Assembly: GCA_034406715.1 (NCBI GenBank)
Contig: CP137874.1
Location: forward strand, 372,001-436,000
Origin: Rhodotorula mucilaginosa
Lineage: Eukaryota; Basidiomycota; Microbotryomycetes; Sporidiobolales; Sporidiobolaceae
DNA: 64,000 nt
Reading direction: 5' to 3'
The notes under the pieces are model-generated. The model searched no databases and was not told the origin of the DNA. It saw only the letters and a program-made list of their open reading frames with translations. This document shows positions 10,051 through 20,746 of this stretch, piece after piece (positions within the stretch are counted from its first letter, which is position 1; each line of letters begins with the position of its first letter). Position numbers and translations under genes: made by a program.

Positions 10051-11968
10051 CTAATATCGTCGAGCCTGTGGTCCGGAGGATTGACTAAGTCAGTCGGGAG
10101 TGGTTTCGTTTCCCTTTTCCGATTGCTGGACTTACGCCTCCTCCAGCGCTTTGCGGGCAGCTGTACGTTCGAGAATACGAAGGCGTGGATCGGATACGGT
10201 CAGCGAAGACGGTCCGCGGGTGTCACAGCCCCGTATGAGATCCGGGCGCGCGACGAACTTGAACAAAAAACGTACTGATTCGCAAAGTGACCTTTTTCAC
10301 CGCACTTGAAGCACGTGATGGTACTGAGGTCGACGCCACCGCCGCCGCCACCACCACCACGATCACCACCTGCAGCGCCGTTCGGACAGCTGCACACACA
10401 CGCGAGGGGGTCGTTCAGGGGCTCGTTAGTACGTCACAGAGAGGCCTGAGCCAAATACAATACGCCTGAGAATGGCGGGAGGCACGGGGACGTGGACGCA
10501 CTGGTTTGCGAAATGGCCAATTTGCTTGCTGTTGAGGGGCGAAGGACGGGTTTCGGGTGGAGTCCGGGCAGAGGAGGAAAGGGAGAGGGGAAGAAACGGA
10601 GAACGGGCAAAAAAGGAAAAGAAAAAAAAGCGTCAGTCTTGGACCGATTGCAGTACGCGCAGGGCTGCGCCGCGGCAGTATTGACAGTGTAGAAACAGGA
10701 AAAACTGACCACTTGTAGCAAGTGACGGTGCTGTGTATTTTGAAAGGCATTTGCGGGAAGGTGCCGGTGGCGAGTTTCGAGATTGTTTGTGTGGCGGAGG
10801 GATGTTTTTGAGTAGGTCAGTGCGCTGTTCGTCCATCTTCCAAGACGGGCACACAGAAAGAGAGATGCTTACCTGAGATCCCTCTTTCCGCCACCGCCGC
10901 CACCCATACCTTGAGACTGCATCCCTCCTCCCATGCCTCCTCCTCGATGATCACCCCCTCCACCTCTGTTCCCACCACCACCACCACCACCACCATCGCG
11001 ATTCCAATCCTGCGCGCCACTGCCACTCCTCCCCGTCGGGTCCGCGGCGTGTTCCAACCAATCTTTGCGGTACAACCGGAAAGTCGCTTCGGGGAGGAAA
11101 CGGGCGCCGGAAACGTCGGGGATGCGGGTGGAAGAGGCGGGAGGTTCGGGTTCGGGTTCGAATTTGGCGCTGCACGTCGCGCGCGACAGAGAGGAGAAGA
11201 AAGAATCAGCGACTGACGGGACAGAGAAGAAGAAGAATGGTCTGGAGGGGGGGGAGCCCAGACGCACTGTCCGTAGGGGCAGTCTTTGCCGTTTTTGCAG
11301 AACCCGACGAGGTAGTCGGGACACATGACTCTTCGGACGTGCTTGAGTTTGCAGTCGGGGCCTGTGGCGCGGGTGGGAGCGTGGGATGAGTTTTTTGGTG
11401 TCTCGCTCTCGTGGGACCAGACTGAGCGGAATCAAAGAGGCGGACGCTCACCTTTAGGACAGAAACCTTTGCGGTAATCTGGACATTCTCGGATGCGCAT
11501 CTCTTCGGTGACGTGGAGGTACATGCACTGTGGGTATGGTTGAGTCAGCATGCGAAACGGGCGACAGAGAAAGAGAGAGCGGAGACTGACCTCGTCTCCG
11601 TTTGAGCAGAACCCGTACTTTGCAAAGAACCAGCACTCTGGCATTTTCCTGAGGTGGTACTCGTGCATAAACTCGCACTGGGGGCCCTTTTTGCACAACC
11701 CCCTCAGCCAGTGCTTGCAGACGGTGCGGGCATGGGCCGACTGGGGCACAGGCTGCTTCGGCTGGAAGTTGAGGGGCGAGGGTTGCACGTGGCGGTACGG
11801 GCACGCTGCGCCGCGGGGACAGGGCTGGTGGGCGACGACATGGTCGGGGCAGAGTTGGCGGTCGGCGTCGAGGCGGAGGGCGAGTTGCGACTTGAGGAAG
11901 GGCTCGATGGACAAGTCGGCGTGCTGAAAGAGCTTGCGTGGATCGGTCTGCACCTCGACCTGCGCCAT
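10051..11968 (-). CDS. YTH1: mRNA 3'-end processing factor Yth1/CPSF30 with two CCHC knuckles
   Basis: This subunit of the cleavage and polyadenylation factor reads the poly(A) signal. From the start at 11968 (MAQVEVQTDPRKLFQHADLS) come CCCH fingers with CPDHVVAHQPCPRGAACPYRH, CKHWLRGLCKKGPQCEFMH, CWFFAKYGFCSNGDECMYLH, CPDYRKGFCPKGPDCKLKH and CPDYLVGFCKNGKDCPYG. A Gly-rich linker follows. The tail has two CCHC zinc knuckles, CYKCKQIGHFANHC and CFKCGEKGHFANHC, each preceded by DLST(V/I)T. The first knuckle is assembled over three exons, the middle one only 27 nt (near 10510-10540). I take a last intron (GTAAGT to ACAG) and a stop at 10051-10053; without it the stop would be at 10085. Yeast Yth1 lacks knuckles and human CPSF4 has one. 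Confidence 0.9.
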
Positions 11969-12151
11969 GGCAGCGACTGTATGCACCGTAGAGAGAGTGT
12001 AGAGAGAGAGCAGACGAACGAGTGGCGGTTCAAATTGAAGTCCCGACACGCGGAAGCAGTTGAGAAGCCTCCCCTCGGCCACTCGCAGCGCTCTCTCCCC
12101 ACTTGCTCATCTCTCTCTTGCCTCTCTCTAGCTCTGGACACGCGTGCAAGG
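11969..12151. promoter_or_regulatory. short bidirectional promoter of YTH1 and SAC1
   Basis: Only 183 bp separate the two start codons, which face apart. The strand leading to SAC1 is CT-rich just before its ATG (about 12090-12132). The two genes very likely share regulatory sequence. Confidence 0.55.
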
Positions 12152-15100
12152 ATGTCGGTGCACGAGTCTTACGTGCTCTACGTCGCCCAAGACGCCTACA
12201 CCCTCGTCGCCCAATCCCACGACAAGCCCGAGACCGTCTCCGTCTCGAGGCAGTCCAACTCGATCTCGATCCAGCGTCCGTCTCTCCCTCCCTATACACG
12301 CATACCGAAGCTGACTACTGGAACATACATACACAGCTGGTGCAGTTCCACCCGCCCGTGCCGACCAGGAACTCGTCATCTACGGCTTGTTTGGCATCAT
12401 CAGCCTCCTCAAGTGTCAGTCAGACCCCGTCTCCATCCTGCACGCATCCCCCTTCCTCAATTGACCCCGAGTTCGCCCCTGGCAGCCGACTACCTGATCG
12501 TCATCACCAAGCGCACCAAAGTCGCCACCGTGCTCGGTTCCGCCGTCTACGCCGCATCCGACTTTTCCGTCTTCCCCATCGACCGCTCCGCCAACAATGC
12601 CGACCTCGTCAAGAACCCCGAAGAGAGCTACCTCCTCGGCTTGGTCAAGAGTCACTTGTACAGCGCACCGTTCTACTTCACCTACGGGGGCTACAACGTC
12701 ACCACCCGCTTGCAAGAACAACAACCGCCACCGGCCGGCGCGGACGGCGACAACCACAGCGTCGCGAGCAAACCCTTCTGGCAGTCGGTGGGTCTCTGCA
12801 GGCGGCTATCCTGATCGGCGGGCACCTGCCGTGACCTCTACCGCCAGTTGTTGACTCGCCTGGACGCTCTCTCGGGCATGCAGTCGGACGACCGCTTCTT
12901 CTGGAACCGCCACCTGCAAGGTCGCCTCATCAACGCCACCACTGTCGGCGGGCCCCAGGACGTGGGTTTGACTCTCTCTTCCCTTCAATAGGGTCTTGTT
13001 GGGGAGAGAAAGACCTCGCTCCCCCAGCTTGGCGTCGCAGAAGCCTTGTTTCGCGAGACTGACCCACATCGATCCCGGGATTTGCTCCAAATCTGCAGTT
13101 CAGCCGGTTCATCCTCCCAGTCGTGTTTGGCTGTGAGTCTGAGAAATCTTGCGCAGGGTCCTGCTTCCTCTCCGTTTTCTCTCGAGGCGCTGACTCGCTC
13201 ATCCAAATCGATGCCGCCCCGCCCCGTCCCGCCTCGCGCGTCAGTCGTCGAGTTTCGCCACGCGAGTATCAACGGCCGCGATTTCCAATTCGGCCTCGTC
13301 TCGCGACGGAATCGCCACCGCGCCGGAACGCGGTACTTTTCTCGCGGGATCGACGAGGCGGGCAACGTGTCCAATTTCAACGAGACGGAACAGATTGTCG
13401 TCCTCGCTGCTCAACCCAACGCCAGCGCCAGCGCCAATGGGAAGGGGGGTGGCGAGACGAGGTTCGCATTTGTGCAGACGAGGGGGTCGGTGCCGGTTTA
13501 TTGGGCCGAGATCAATAACTTGAGGTACAAGCCCGATCTCAAGGTGCTCGACCTCGCCGCGACGGTGAGCCCGTACTCCTCTTCTTGCCGTTCGTCTCAA
13601 GCTCCAGAGCTGATATGGGCGCGCGCGCAAACACAACAGGCCGACTCCCTCCGCCGGCATTTCGAGCAACAGATCTCTCTCTACGGGGACCAGTTCCTCG
13701 TCAACCTCGTCAACTCGTCCGGGTACGAACAACCCGTCAAGGAAGCGTACGAGCGCGCGTTGCACGCCCTCGCCAACCCGAGAGTGCACTATACCTACTT
13801 TGACTTCCACAAGGAGTGCAAAGGGTTGAGGTTTGATCGGGTCAGTGTCTTGATTGATCAGTTGCACGAGGACCTCGAGCGACAAGGGTGAGCACGCGTC
13901 TCTTTTTCTGAAAGGGTTTGCGAGGCTGCTCAGGGACGCTGAACACCCTTGTGAAATGCCCTCGACAGGTACTTCTACCACGACGTGTCGGCTTCGGGAC
14001 AGCCGCAGCGGAAACAGTCGTCGGTCGTCCGCACAAACTGCATGGACTGGTGCGTTTCCCCCCTTCGTTTTTTCTCTCCTCTCTTCCCTCCACCTCTCGG
14101 AAGATGCACTTTCATGAAGAAACCCTTCCAGCGCGCACCGCTGACCATCCCGAAACTTTGCGCGGTGCGATCGCACAGCCTCGACCGGACCAACGTGGTT
14201 CAGTCCGCGCTCGGGAAATGGGTCTTGAACAACCAGTTGAGGCAGGTCGGGGTCCTGAGCGTCAAGGAATCGATCGACGAGCACGCGGCGTTTTTGGACC
14301 TCTTCAGGAACGGTGCGTCGCGCGACCGGTTCTCCGTGTCTCATCTGCTATTTTGCCCTTGTCCTCGTGTGCATACGCGAGAACGAGATGAGCTGATACA
14401 CTGCAACGGTCATCTTTGTCGACACGTACAGTCTGGGCCGACAACGCCGACGTGGTCAGTCGCGCCTACTCGGGCACGGGCGCTCTCAAGACCGACTACA
14501 CCCGGTGCGCTTCAATGTCCTTTTTCATCCATTCGGCGGCCTCTGGCACGCACCGCAGTCACTGATGAAGGCTATTGGTGCCCGCGCAGGACCGGCAAGC
14601 GTTCCAAGGAGGGGGCGCTCCAGGACGGGATCAACTCTGCGATCCGGTACGTCAAGAACAACTTTCTCGACGGGCCGAGGCAGGACGCGTACGACCTCGT
14701 GACGGGGACGTGGGTCCCGACCAAGGGTGGGGACGAGATTGGCTGGTTGGGAGATAAGCGCGACGTGATGATCCGGGCGGTGAGTCGGTCTGCGCTCGCT
14801 CTTTCTTTTCTCTCATTTCCCGGGACGGGGCAGGGTGCCCATGCATGAGCAGTATGGACTGACCCTCGTCATACTCGCGAATCAGGCTCCGTATGTCCTC
14901 CTCGTGTCGTTCTGCTCCATCTTTGCTACGCTCTTTGCCTCGAGTCTCGTCAAGGGTGCGTTCACTAGGTTCTGTGGCTTGTACACGGCCTCGATAGCCA
15001 TACGGAGCACTGACGCGGAGGCGTGACGCTTCCCCATGCCAGACTACATCGCGTCGCCAACCAAGGTCGCCGTCTTCTCGCTCGTCGTGGCGGGCTTTTC

Positions 15101-15438
15101 GATGCACAGCATCCTCACGAACGGGATCGACTATGTCGCCCAGCCGCGACTGACTCGCAAAGCGTTCGACGAGGTCCTGAACTATTCTGGCAAGGGCTTC
15201 GAGTGCGTTCTCCTCCTTTTCTCTTCTTTTTTCCTTTTCCCTTCGTTTTCCGTATCTTGAACGGAGTCTGACTCCGACTTCCTCGGACGAACACAGATCT
15301 GGACGTCACGGTCGTCCGATCAGGCAGACCAAGCCCAAGATGATCAGCGTTGAGCACGCGGCCAAAGTCCGGCAGGCGAAGCGCGAACCGTCTTCGCTCT
15401 TGCCCAGCCTCGCGACGCCGCAGCTCAAGCAGGAATAA
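12152..15438 (+). CDS. SAC1: Phosphoinositide phosphatase Sac1
   Basis: This ER/Golgi membrane enzyme hydrolyses phosphatidylinositol 4-phosphate. The start at 12152 gives MSVHESYVLYVAQDAYTLVA, a typical Sac1 N-terminus. Later pieces include ADYLIVITKRTKVATVLG, DDRFFWNRHLQGRLI, FVEFRHASINGRDF, FILPVVFG and PVYWAEINNLRYKP. The catalytic CX5R signature is formed across an intron: CMDC ends one exon near 14050 and LDRTNVVQ opens the next near 14174, giving CMDCLDRTN. After the SAC domain two hydrophobic helices follow (APYVLLVSFCSIFATLFASS and VAVFSLVVAGFSMHSIL), then a basic cytosolic tail ending at TAA 15436-15438. About ten introns are needed. All hallmarks are present and the gene looks intact. 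Confidence 0.94.
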
Positions 15439-15827
15439 AGGAACCGAGGGTTGCTTAGACTGTGTGTGTGGCCGTTTGGTCCGTGCATCTGGACTCCTAT
15501 ATATGTGTCTGCGTGTTTCCGTCCGTACAGACGTGTATTGCACTACCCTTTTCGTGTGATTCCGTACTTTGCTGCTTCGCTCAGGGGGGACGTCGGAGCA
15601 GAAGTCCCCCCTCTCGAACTGCGCGAGGGCCCACTACTACATGAAGTGGTACATACTACAGCAGTTGAGTGCCGCTTGCCGCCACGGGACTCCGTGCGAG
15701 TGCACCGCCACTGCGCTGGGACCTCCTCGGCTTGTCCGCCGTCTGGCACCGCAGTGGGTGCGCGCGTAGAGCTGGACATCATCTCATGCACCGACAGCTT
15801 CCGTTTCACACACTTTAGGCAACCTCT
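15439..15827. other. intergenic region after SAC1 with a strong hairpin
   Basis: This is the SAC1 3' region and the upstream region of the orphan gene. It contains a perfect 8-bp inverted repeat at 15584-15611 (GGGGGGAC, 12-nt loop, GTCCCCCC). I cannot support a gene here, although the upstream limit of the orphan is unknown. Confidence 0.45.
15584..15611. repeat. 8-bp GC inverted repeat (hairpin)
   Basis: GGGGGGAC and GTCCCCCC are exact reverse complements separated by 12 nt, about 145 bp after the SAC1 stop codon. It could fold in the SAC1 3' untranslated RNA or be an unrelated DNA palindrome. Confidence 0.6.
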
Positions 15828-16610
15828 ATGCCTTACGTACTCGACCGGAGGCCGGTGTCGAAAGACGTGGCGGCTTCCTTTCTCGAGCGCTACCGATTAG
15901 CTGTGCTTGCCTACTTTCCAAAGCATAACTTTGGCTATGGTCAAGAGGAGTTGCCACGGTATGACGCTTGCTACACATTCAGCCACTTACACCCAAGAAA
16001 CTTACACTCCATAGTCCACAACGAGGACCGGGACTGGGAGAGTATGTGTGAACTCGTGGACGACTTGAAGGACCTCATTGAGACCGACGATTGCACCACA
16101 TATGGGCGCCGATCCTGGTTCGCAGAATTCTTATCATGGTGCTCTGGGTTTGAGTCTGGAAGGGGCCATGGTGATCACGGCGAAGCCTGGTGGCAAACTT
16201 TTGCGATCCCGGACAGTGCGGGGTGGCTGCCCAATGTGCATGCGCACACTATAGGCCTGTCCAACCTACAGGCTGTAGTCTGGGGTGCTGTGGAGGATTT
16301 ATCTATCCTCATTCGCAGGGACCACTTGACGTATGAGCTCTATGTGAGCGCAAAGTTGCTACTTTCTCGCCGCGGAAATTGGCTGACGGTAGCTGCATTT
16401 TTAGGAGCTCATAATGTGGACCATCAAGCGTGCATATGTGAGTGAAACATGTGGCCCCTGCAGCGGAGCATGCTAACCTTCAGTACTCAGACCGATGCGG
16501 CCTATGTCGCCGAGAAACGAGCGGAAGCCAGCCACCAGCCATCGGCCCCCCGGTCGCTTGGTTTGGCGGGCTCCATTCGGTGCAGCCTTATCTACGGTCT
16601 CCGCGCCTGA
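15828..16610 (+). CDS. unrecognised three-exon orphan protein, about 222 residues
   Basis: I do not recognise this protein. The longest exon (15828-16343) begins MPYVLDRRPVSKDVAASFLE and is open for 172 codons. Two introns then fit all local signals: 16344-16404 (GTGAGC, CTGAC, TTTTTAG) and 16438-16490 (GTGAGT, GCTAACC, TACTCAG). Both fall between codons and join exons of 11 and 39 codons, ending TDAAYVAEKRAEA through to TGA 16608-16610. The middle is rich in Trp, His and Asp (ESMCELVDDLKDLIETDD, GHGDHGEAWW) and looks like a soluble globular protein. There is no signal peptide or membrane helix. Codon use and base composition are less GC-biased than in the flanking SAC1 and GTR2, which suggests a young, lineage-specific or transferred gene, or weak expression. 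Confidence 0.5.
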
Positions 16611-17068
16611 GATTGCTGCAGTACACAACAATGCCCGCCCAATTATCTGCTGCAAGACGAGTTGTGCAATCGCCAATCTGTTCTGCAAATCTTTCTTTCC
16701 GCGCCTTTGTAGAGGCAAGGTCCCTTTGTCTGTAGTCTCATTGGTTGTGACTCGGCGTCTTTACCAGACTTGGGAGGCGGCGCCCGTCAAGAGGGTACAA
16801 GGGAAACTGTAGAAGATTTATCCTCTCTCGCCCTCTTTCATTGCGTCAACAACGAAAACATGCAGCGCGGCTTGACGATAAGCAGCCGTCAAGAGTTGAC
16901 CCGCCTTCCGATTGGAACAATATCTTGTCCCTCTGCGTCCAAACTCGGTTGCTATTGTGCAGAGCACATGTGCTGCTAAGAAGAAGTGGGATGAAACTAC
17001 GGGTCGCGCTACTTGTGAAAGCCAAAAGAAGTCTAAACGAAATTCTATACTGATGTTGGCAACAAAGT
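16611..17068. other. lower-GC intergenic stretch
   Basis: This stretch lies between the orphan stop and the stop of the secreted repeat protein on the other strand. It has a visibly lower GC content than the rest of the window, especially 16840-17060, and no open frame with coding character. Decayed sequence is possible, but no transposon ends or target duplications are visible. Confidence 0.4.
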
Positions 17069-18000
17069 CTAGAGGTTGCCCAAGACAGTACCGGTCACGC
17101 CGTCAAGGAGGTCGCCTACAGCTCCGACCGTTCCGCTAACAATGTTACCGGTCTGGGGGAGAGGATGCAGAGGGGTATGAGCACGCAACTCCGGACCCCA
17201 TCGCTCGCTTGAGGCCAGCACGAAACTCACCGCTCCGACGATTTCGCCCACTGCTTGACTTGTCGAGTTTACGATGGGAACGAGCGGAGCGACGACGCCA
17301 TCGACAGCCGACCCGACGCCGTCCGTGATGCCGCGCTTTTTGAGGTTGTCGAGCACAGCTCCGCCGACACCGTTGACGAGATTTTGGACGGCGTCAACAG
17401 TTCCATCGAGAATGTTTCCGGTCTACCAAGTAGCAAGCAAGCAGGGGATGCAAAGCAAGTCAGCTAGTGGAGAGGGAGAGAGAAGTCAAGTCAATTCGGA
17501 GTTGGACTCACAGCTCCGACAATCTCGCCGACAGACTGACCTCCGGCATCGACAATCGGGAGGAGAGGATCAACGACGCCATCGACGGCGGTGCCCAGTC
17601 CGTCTGTGACGGAGCGCTCTTTGAGGTTGCCGACGACGACGACGCCCGCTTCCGTCTTGAGAAGGCCACCGACTGCGTCCGCGGTGCCAGCGACGATGTT
17701 GCCAGCCTTACATAGAGCGGGTGCAAGCAGTTCAGTTAGAGCAGCACGACTTGGGACGTCTTGGAGAAGCAAGGCCATACTCGACTTACAGCTCCGACAA
17801 TCTCGCCGACTGCTTGTCCTCCGCGAGCGGTAATTTCGTTGACGCTCGCGATCACACCCGGAACGGGAGCCTGATCGCAGTCAAAAGTGTGCAAAGTCAG
17901 TCACGTACCCCTCAAGGCGAATGAAGCGGAGCGCGGGACGTACAGAATGGACCGCGGCGGCGGACAAGAATGCGGCGAGGAGGGTGATGAACTTGGTCAT
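17069..18000 (-). CDS. secreted Gly/Val-rich protein made of exon-duplicated repeats
   Basis: Five exons join in phase 0 throughout (18000-17944, 17870-17790, 17706-17512, 17422-17231, 17152-17069), giving 202 residues. Exon 1 is exactly a signal peptide (MTKFITLLAAFLSAAAVHS). Exon 2 begins APVPGVIASV. Exons 3 and 4 are near-copies of one 64-65 residue module that starts GNI(V/L)xGTxDAV and ends (Q/S)xVGEIVGA; inside lie TDGLGTAVDGVVDPLLPIV and TDGVGSAVDGVVAPLVPIV. Exon 2 holds the end of the module and exon 5 its beginning. The mature chain has no Cys and alternates small and aliphatic residues, as in surface-active or wall-associated proteins. I know no matching family; a role at the cell surface is inference from the signal peptide and composition. 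Confidence 0.72.
17231..17706 (-). repeat. tandem duplicated exon modules
   Basis: Exons 17706-17512 (65 codons) and 17422-17231 (64 codons) encode the same module and are flanked by introns in identical positions and phase. The partial modules in the neighbouring exons share the same borders. This points to growth by duplication of whole exon-intron units. Confidence 0.7.
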
Positions 18001-18852
18001 GTTTTTTCGAGGCGGGACTGCAGCGAGAGGATGCGGGGACGAAGGCGGTCAAGAGGGAGAGTGCAGCAAAGGTGATGAAGAAAGGGAAGGAAGAGCAGCT
18101 GCAGGAGGCAAAGCGACGCCGAGCGTATCAAAGACGTAATCGCGGACTCATTCTTCTAGCTCATTTAGTTCATGGGGATTGAGCGAGTAGGCGCCAGTTA
18201 GCGGTTCTTGTCCCAATAGCTTCTGCAGCTGGTACGATCGAACGTCGCGTGATAGCATTCGGATGGTCTAGTTGATCGTTCTGATAGGTTCGCGAGGAGT
18301 TTCCCCGCGCAAAGCTGTCGGGGCAAATCGCACAGCGGTGGACGAGCAGCGCAACTTGCTTAGCATGGTCGACTTTCGACCTCGACACGCGGGAAAACGC
18401 AAGTAAGATGAGTGCCTCTGCGCTATATCCCAATCTAGAGCTCCAGCCTGTGTAGCAAGGTCGGCGATAAGCATTGGAAAGTGGCAGAAGATCAGGCGCA
18501 AGCCGAAGGTCCTCGGAGCGGCTCGGTCATGATGCGCGCAGCACGTAGCACTCCGAGGCACAGATTGGGAAGTCGGAATCCATCAGACCGCACCGGTACG
18601 ACTCTTGTTATCCAGCCAAGCTGGCCAAGTTGACGCGGAAGCAGCACTTACTGATGAGAACGAGCAGACTCTCACTCTAAGACTCTACAGGTGGCCGGAG
18701 CGCAGCTATGCAGGTGAGTAGGATTACAAAAAGAGTTTAGCCGCAGCTACCGTGACTGCTGACCCTGATTCTCTCCTCGCTCTCGCTCATCTCTCCGACT
18801 CGCCGTCATCATCCAACTCCGCGTCGAGCAGCCAAACTACGGCACGACCCGC
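18001..18852. promoter_or_regulatory. long intergenic region upstream of the secreted protein and GTR2
   Basis: This region must contain the promoter of the secreted repeat protein on one strand and of GTR2 on the other. At its right end ATGCAG followed by a GTGAGT donor (18708-18719) could be a six-nucleotide first coding exon of GTR2. Between 18170 and 18680 I see no gene or RNA that I can support. Confidence 0.45.
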
Positions 18853-20559
18853 ATGAGCGTGCCGTCGTCTCCAGCAGCGCCAAATTCGCCGTGTCACCAG
18901 AATGGAGACGGTCGTGGAAGCAAGCGGACTGCTCGCGAGGGAGGCGAGGATCTCGTCCGAGAAGACGCCGACGGCGGCAGGAGGAAACCCAAAGTCTTGC
19001 TCATGGGACCGAGATCGTGAGTCGAGTCCTCTTAGAACAGAGTCACCACGCGGTCTGATCTGATCACGGCAATGCAGGGCCGGCAAGTCGAGCATCCGCA
19101 AAGTCGTCTTCGAAGGAATGGCCCCGAGCGATACCCTCTTCATCGAAAAGACCAACAAGTCTAGCCCCGACGACCTCAAGTATGCTTCATCCCTCTCGAG
19201 CGCCCGCCGCGCGAATTGGAACTGACGATTTCCCGCCCGTCGCCGCCGCCCGGAACGAACTCTGCAGCTCTTTCCTCTCCATGCGGATGTGGGACCTCCC
19301 CGGTGGTCAACTCGATCCGGAGCAGCTCAACTTGTCGTTCGAAGACACCGACGCCGTCATCTTTGTCCTCGACGCGCAGAGCGCGCTGCACGACGTGATC
19401 CGGAAACTGAGCGTAACGATGCACAAGGCGTACACTGCCAACCCCGGCATCCAGTTTGAGATCTTCCTGCACAAGGTAGACGGCATGTCGGAAGACTATC
19501 GGCTCGGTGCGTTCCTCGATAGGACCAAGAAGAGTGCGAGCTGCGTGCTGACCCTTTCTTTTCGCGCCCGTTTCGCAGACACGCTTCAGAACCTGCGAGA
19601 TCGACTCACCGAAGAACTGTTCGACATGTCGCCCGAACTCGAGTCCAACATGAACGTCTTTTACCATCTCACGTCGGTGTTTGACACGTCGATCTACGAA
19701 GCGCTGTCGAAAGTGATCCAGAAGCTCATCCCGGAGCAAGCGATGCTCGAGCGATTACTGGATCTTCTCTGTCAGGTGGGTCTCAATCACCAACGGGCTT
19801 TTCCTCGCCTTGGGTTGCAGGGAAAGTACTAATACCGATTCTCTGCCGCCAGCAATGCTCGATGGACAAGGCCTTCCTGTTCGAAACTGCTTCCAAGATC
19901 TACATCGCGACCGATTCTGCCCCGCTCGATAACCAAACCTACGTCGTCTGCGCCGACTACCTCGACCTCGTCGGCGACTTTTCGCAGCTCTACGAGTGAG
20001 TGGATTCCAGTGCCTTCCGGTCAAACGGATCAGGGTCTAACCCTGTTGGCGGTGTTGGCTGGCTCGCAGGCATCCGGAAGCCCGCACACCCAACAGCGAA
20101 GGCTCTCTATCTCGATCCGGTACCCTGAGTCGCCCGAGTGGTGGCGACACCGCCCCGGCGATGGCTCCTTCCGCTCAGCGAGACTCGACCGCCGCTTCCT
20201 CTTCGCCGTCCGTACCGCAAACACCTACGGGCCCGAATCTGTCGGGCAAGAAAGAGGCGAGGAGGTTACCGCATAGCAAAGTCACGCTCGCGACGGGTGC
20301 GACTATCGCTCAATGGAGCATCAACGAGTACGTGCCGTTCTCGTTCATCGCCCTTCTCGGCGGCGGGGCCTTTGTCAGCTGACCTTGAACTTGCGACTTT
20401 GATGATCTCGGCTGCTCGTACAGCACCCTGTCCCTGGTCGCTCTCGTTCGGCCGCATGCGCAAGAGCAACATGCCGCGTTGATCGATTACAACGTCGCGA
20501 CGTTCCGACAAGCCGTGCTCGCCATCTTTGCCGTCGGCGTCAGCGCTCCTTTCGGTTGA
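18853..20559 (+). CDS. GTR2: Rag GTPase Gtr2/RagC family, EGO complex
   Basis: This small GTPase pairs with Gtr1 on the vacuole and reports amino-acid supply to TORC1. The G1 motif is formed across an intron: KVLLMGPRS plus AGKSSIRKVVFEG. Later come a switch region ending in MRMWDLPGG, then DAVIFVLDAQ, FEIFLHKVDGMSEDY (the HKVDG guanine-binding motif), FYHLTSVFDTSIYEALSKVI, and the C-terminal roadblock-like half (KAFLFETASKIYIATDSAPL). A Ser/Thr/Pro-rich disordered insert (about 20090-20270) sits in the C-terminal half before VTLATGATIAQWSIND. The stop is TGA 20557-20559. The start at 18853 is the safe choice. An in-frame alternative uses ATGCAG at 18708-18713 spliced to 18832, adding eight residues or so. 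Confidence 0.9.
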
Positions 20560-20746
20560 CGTGGGCTTAACCATCTGGACGCCGAGTCCTTCATGCGTTT
20601 TGTACAGACTACTTCTCTTTGTTGTAATTCATCTCTCGCATGCGTGACAAACCGGACATTCAACCAGAGAAAGGAGAGAAATGAGGACAACATGATATAC
20701 TTTGCGAGGGGTACAAGAGGTCACACAAAAACCCCCATTTTCCTGT

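Noticed and set aside
10085-10087. TAG as the YTH1 stop codon
   Set aside because: A GTAAGT donor, CTGAC branch and ACAG acceptor surround it, so it more likely lies in a last intron; kept as the alternative.
13241-14344. 367-codon minus-strand open frame
   Set aside because: Antisense shadow of SAC1 exons; the plus strand carries the conserved SAC motifs and splice sites.
16611-17068. Possible transposon remnant in low-GC sequence
   Set aside because: No terminal repeats, target duplication or transposase fragment could be found by eye.
18290-18400. Possible tRNA-like stems near GGTTCGCGAGG and GGTCGAC-TTTC-GACC
   Set aside because: The arms cannot be assembled into a cloverleaf with correct spacing, and no anticodon arm fits.
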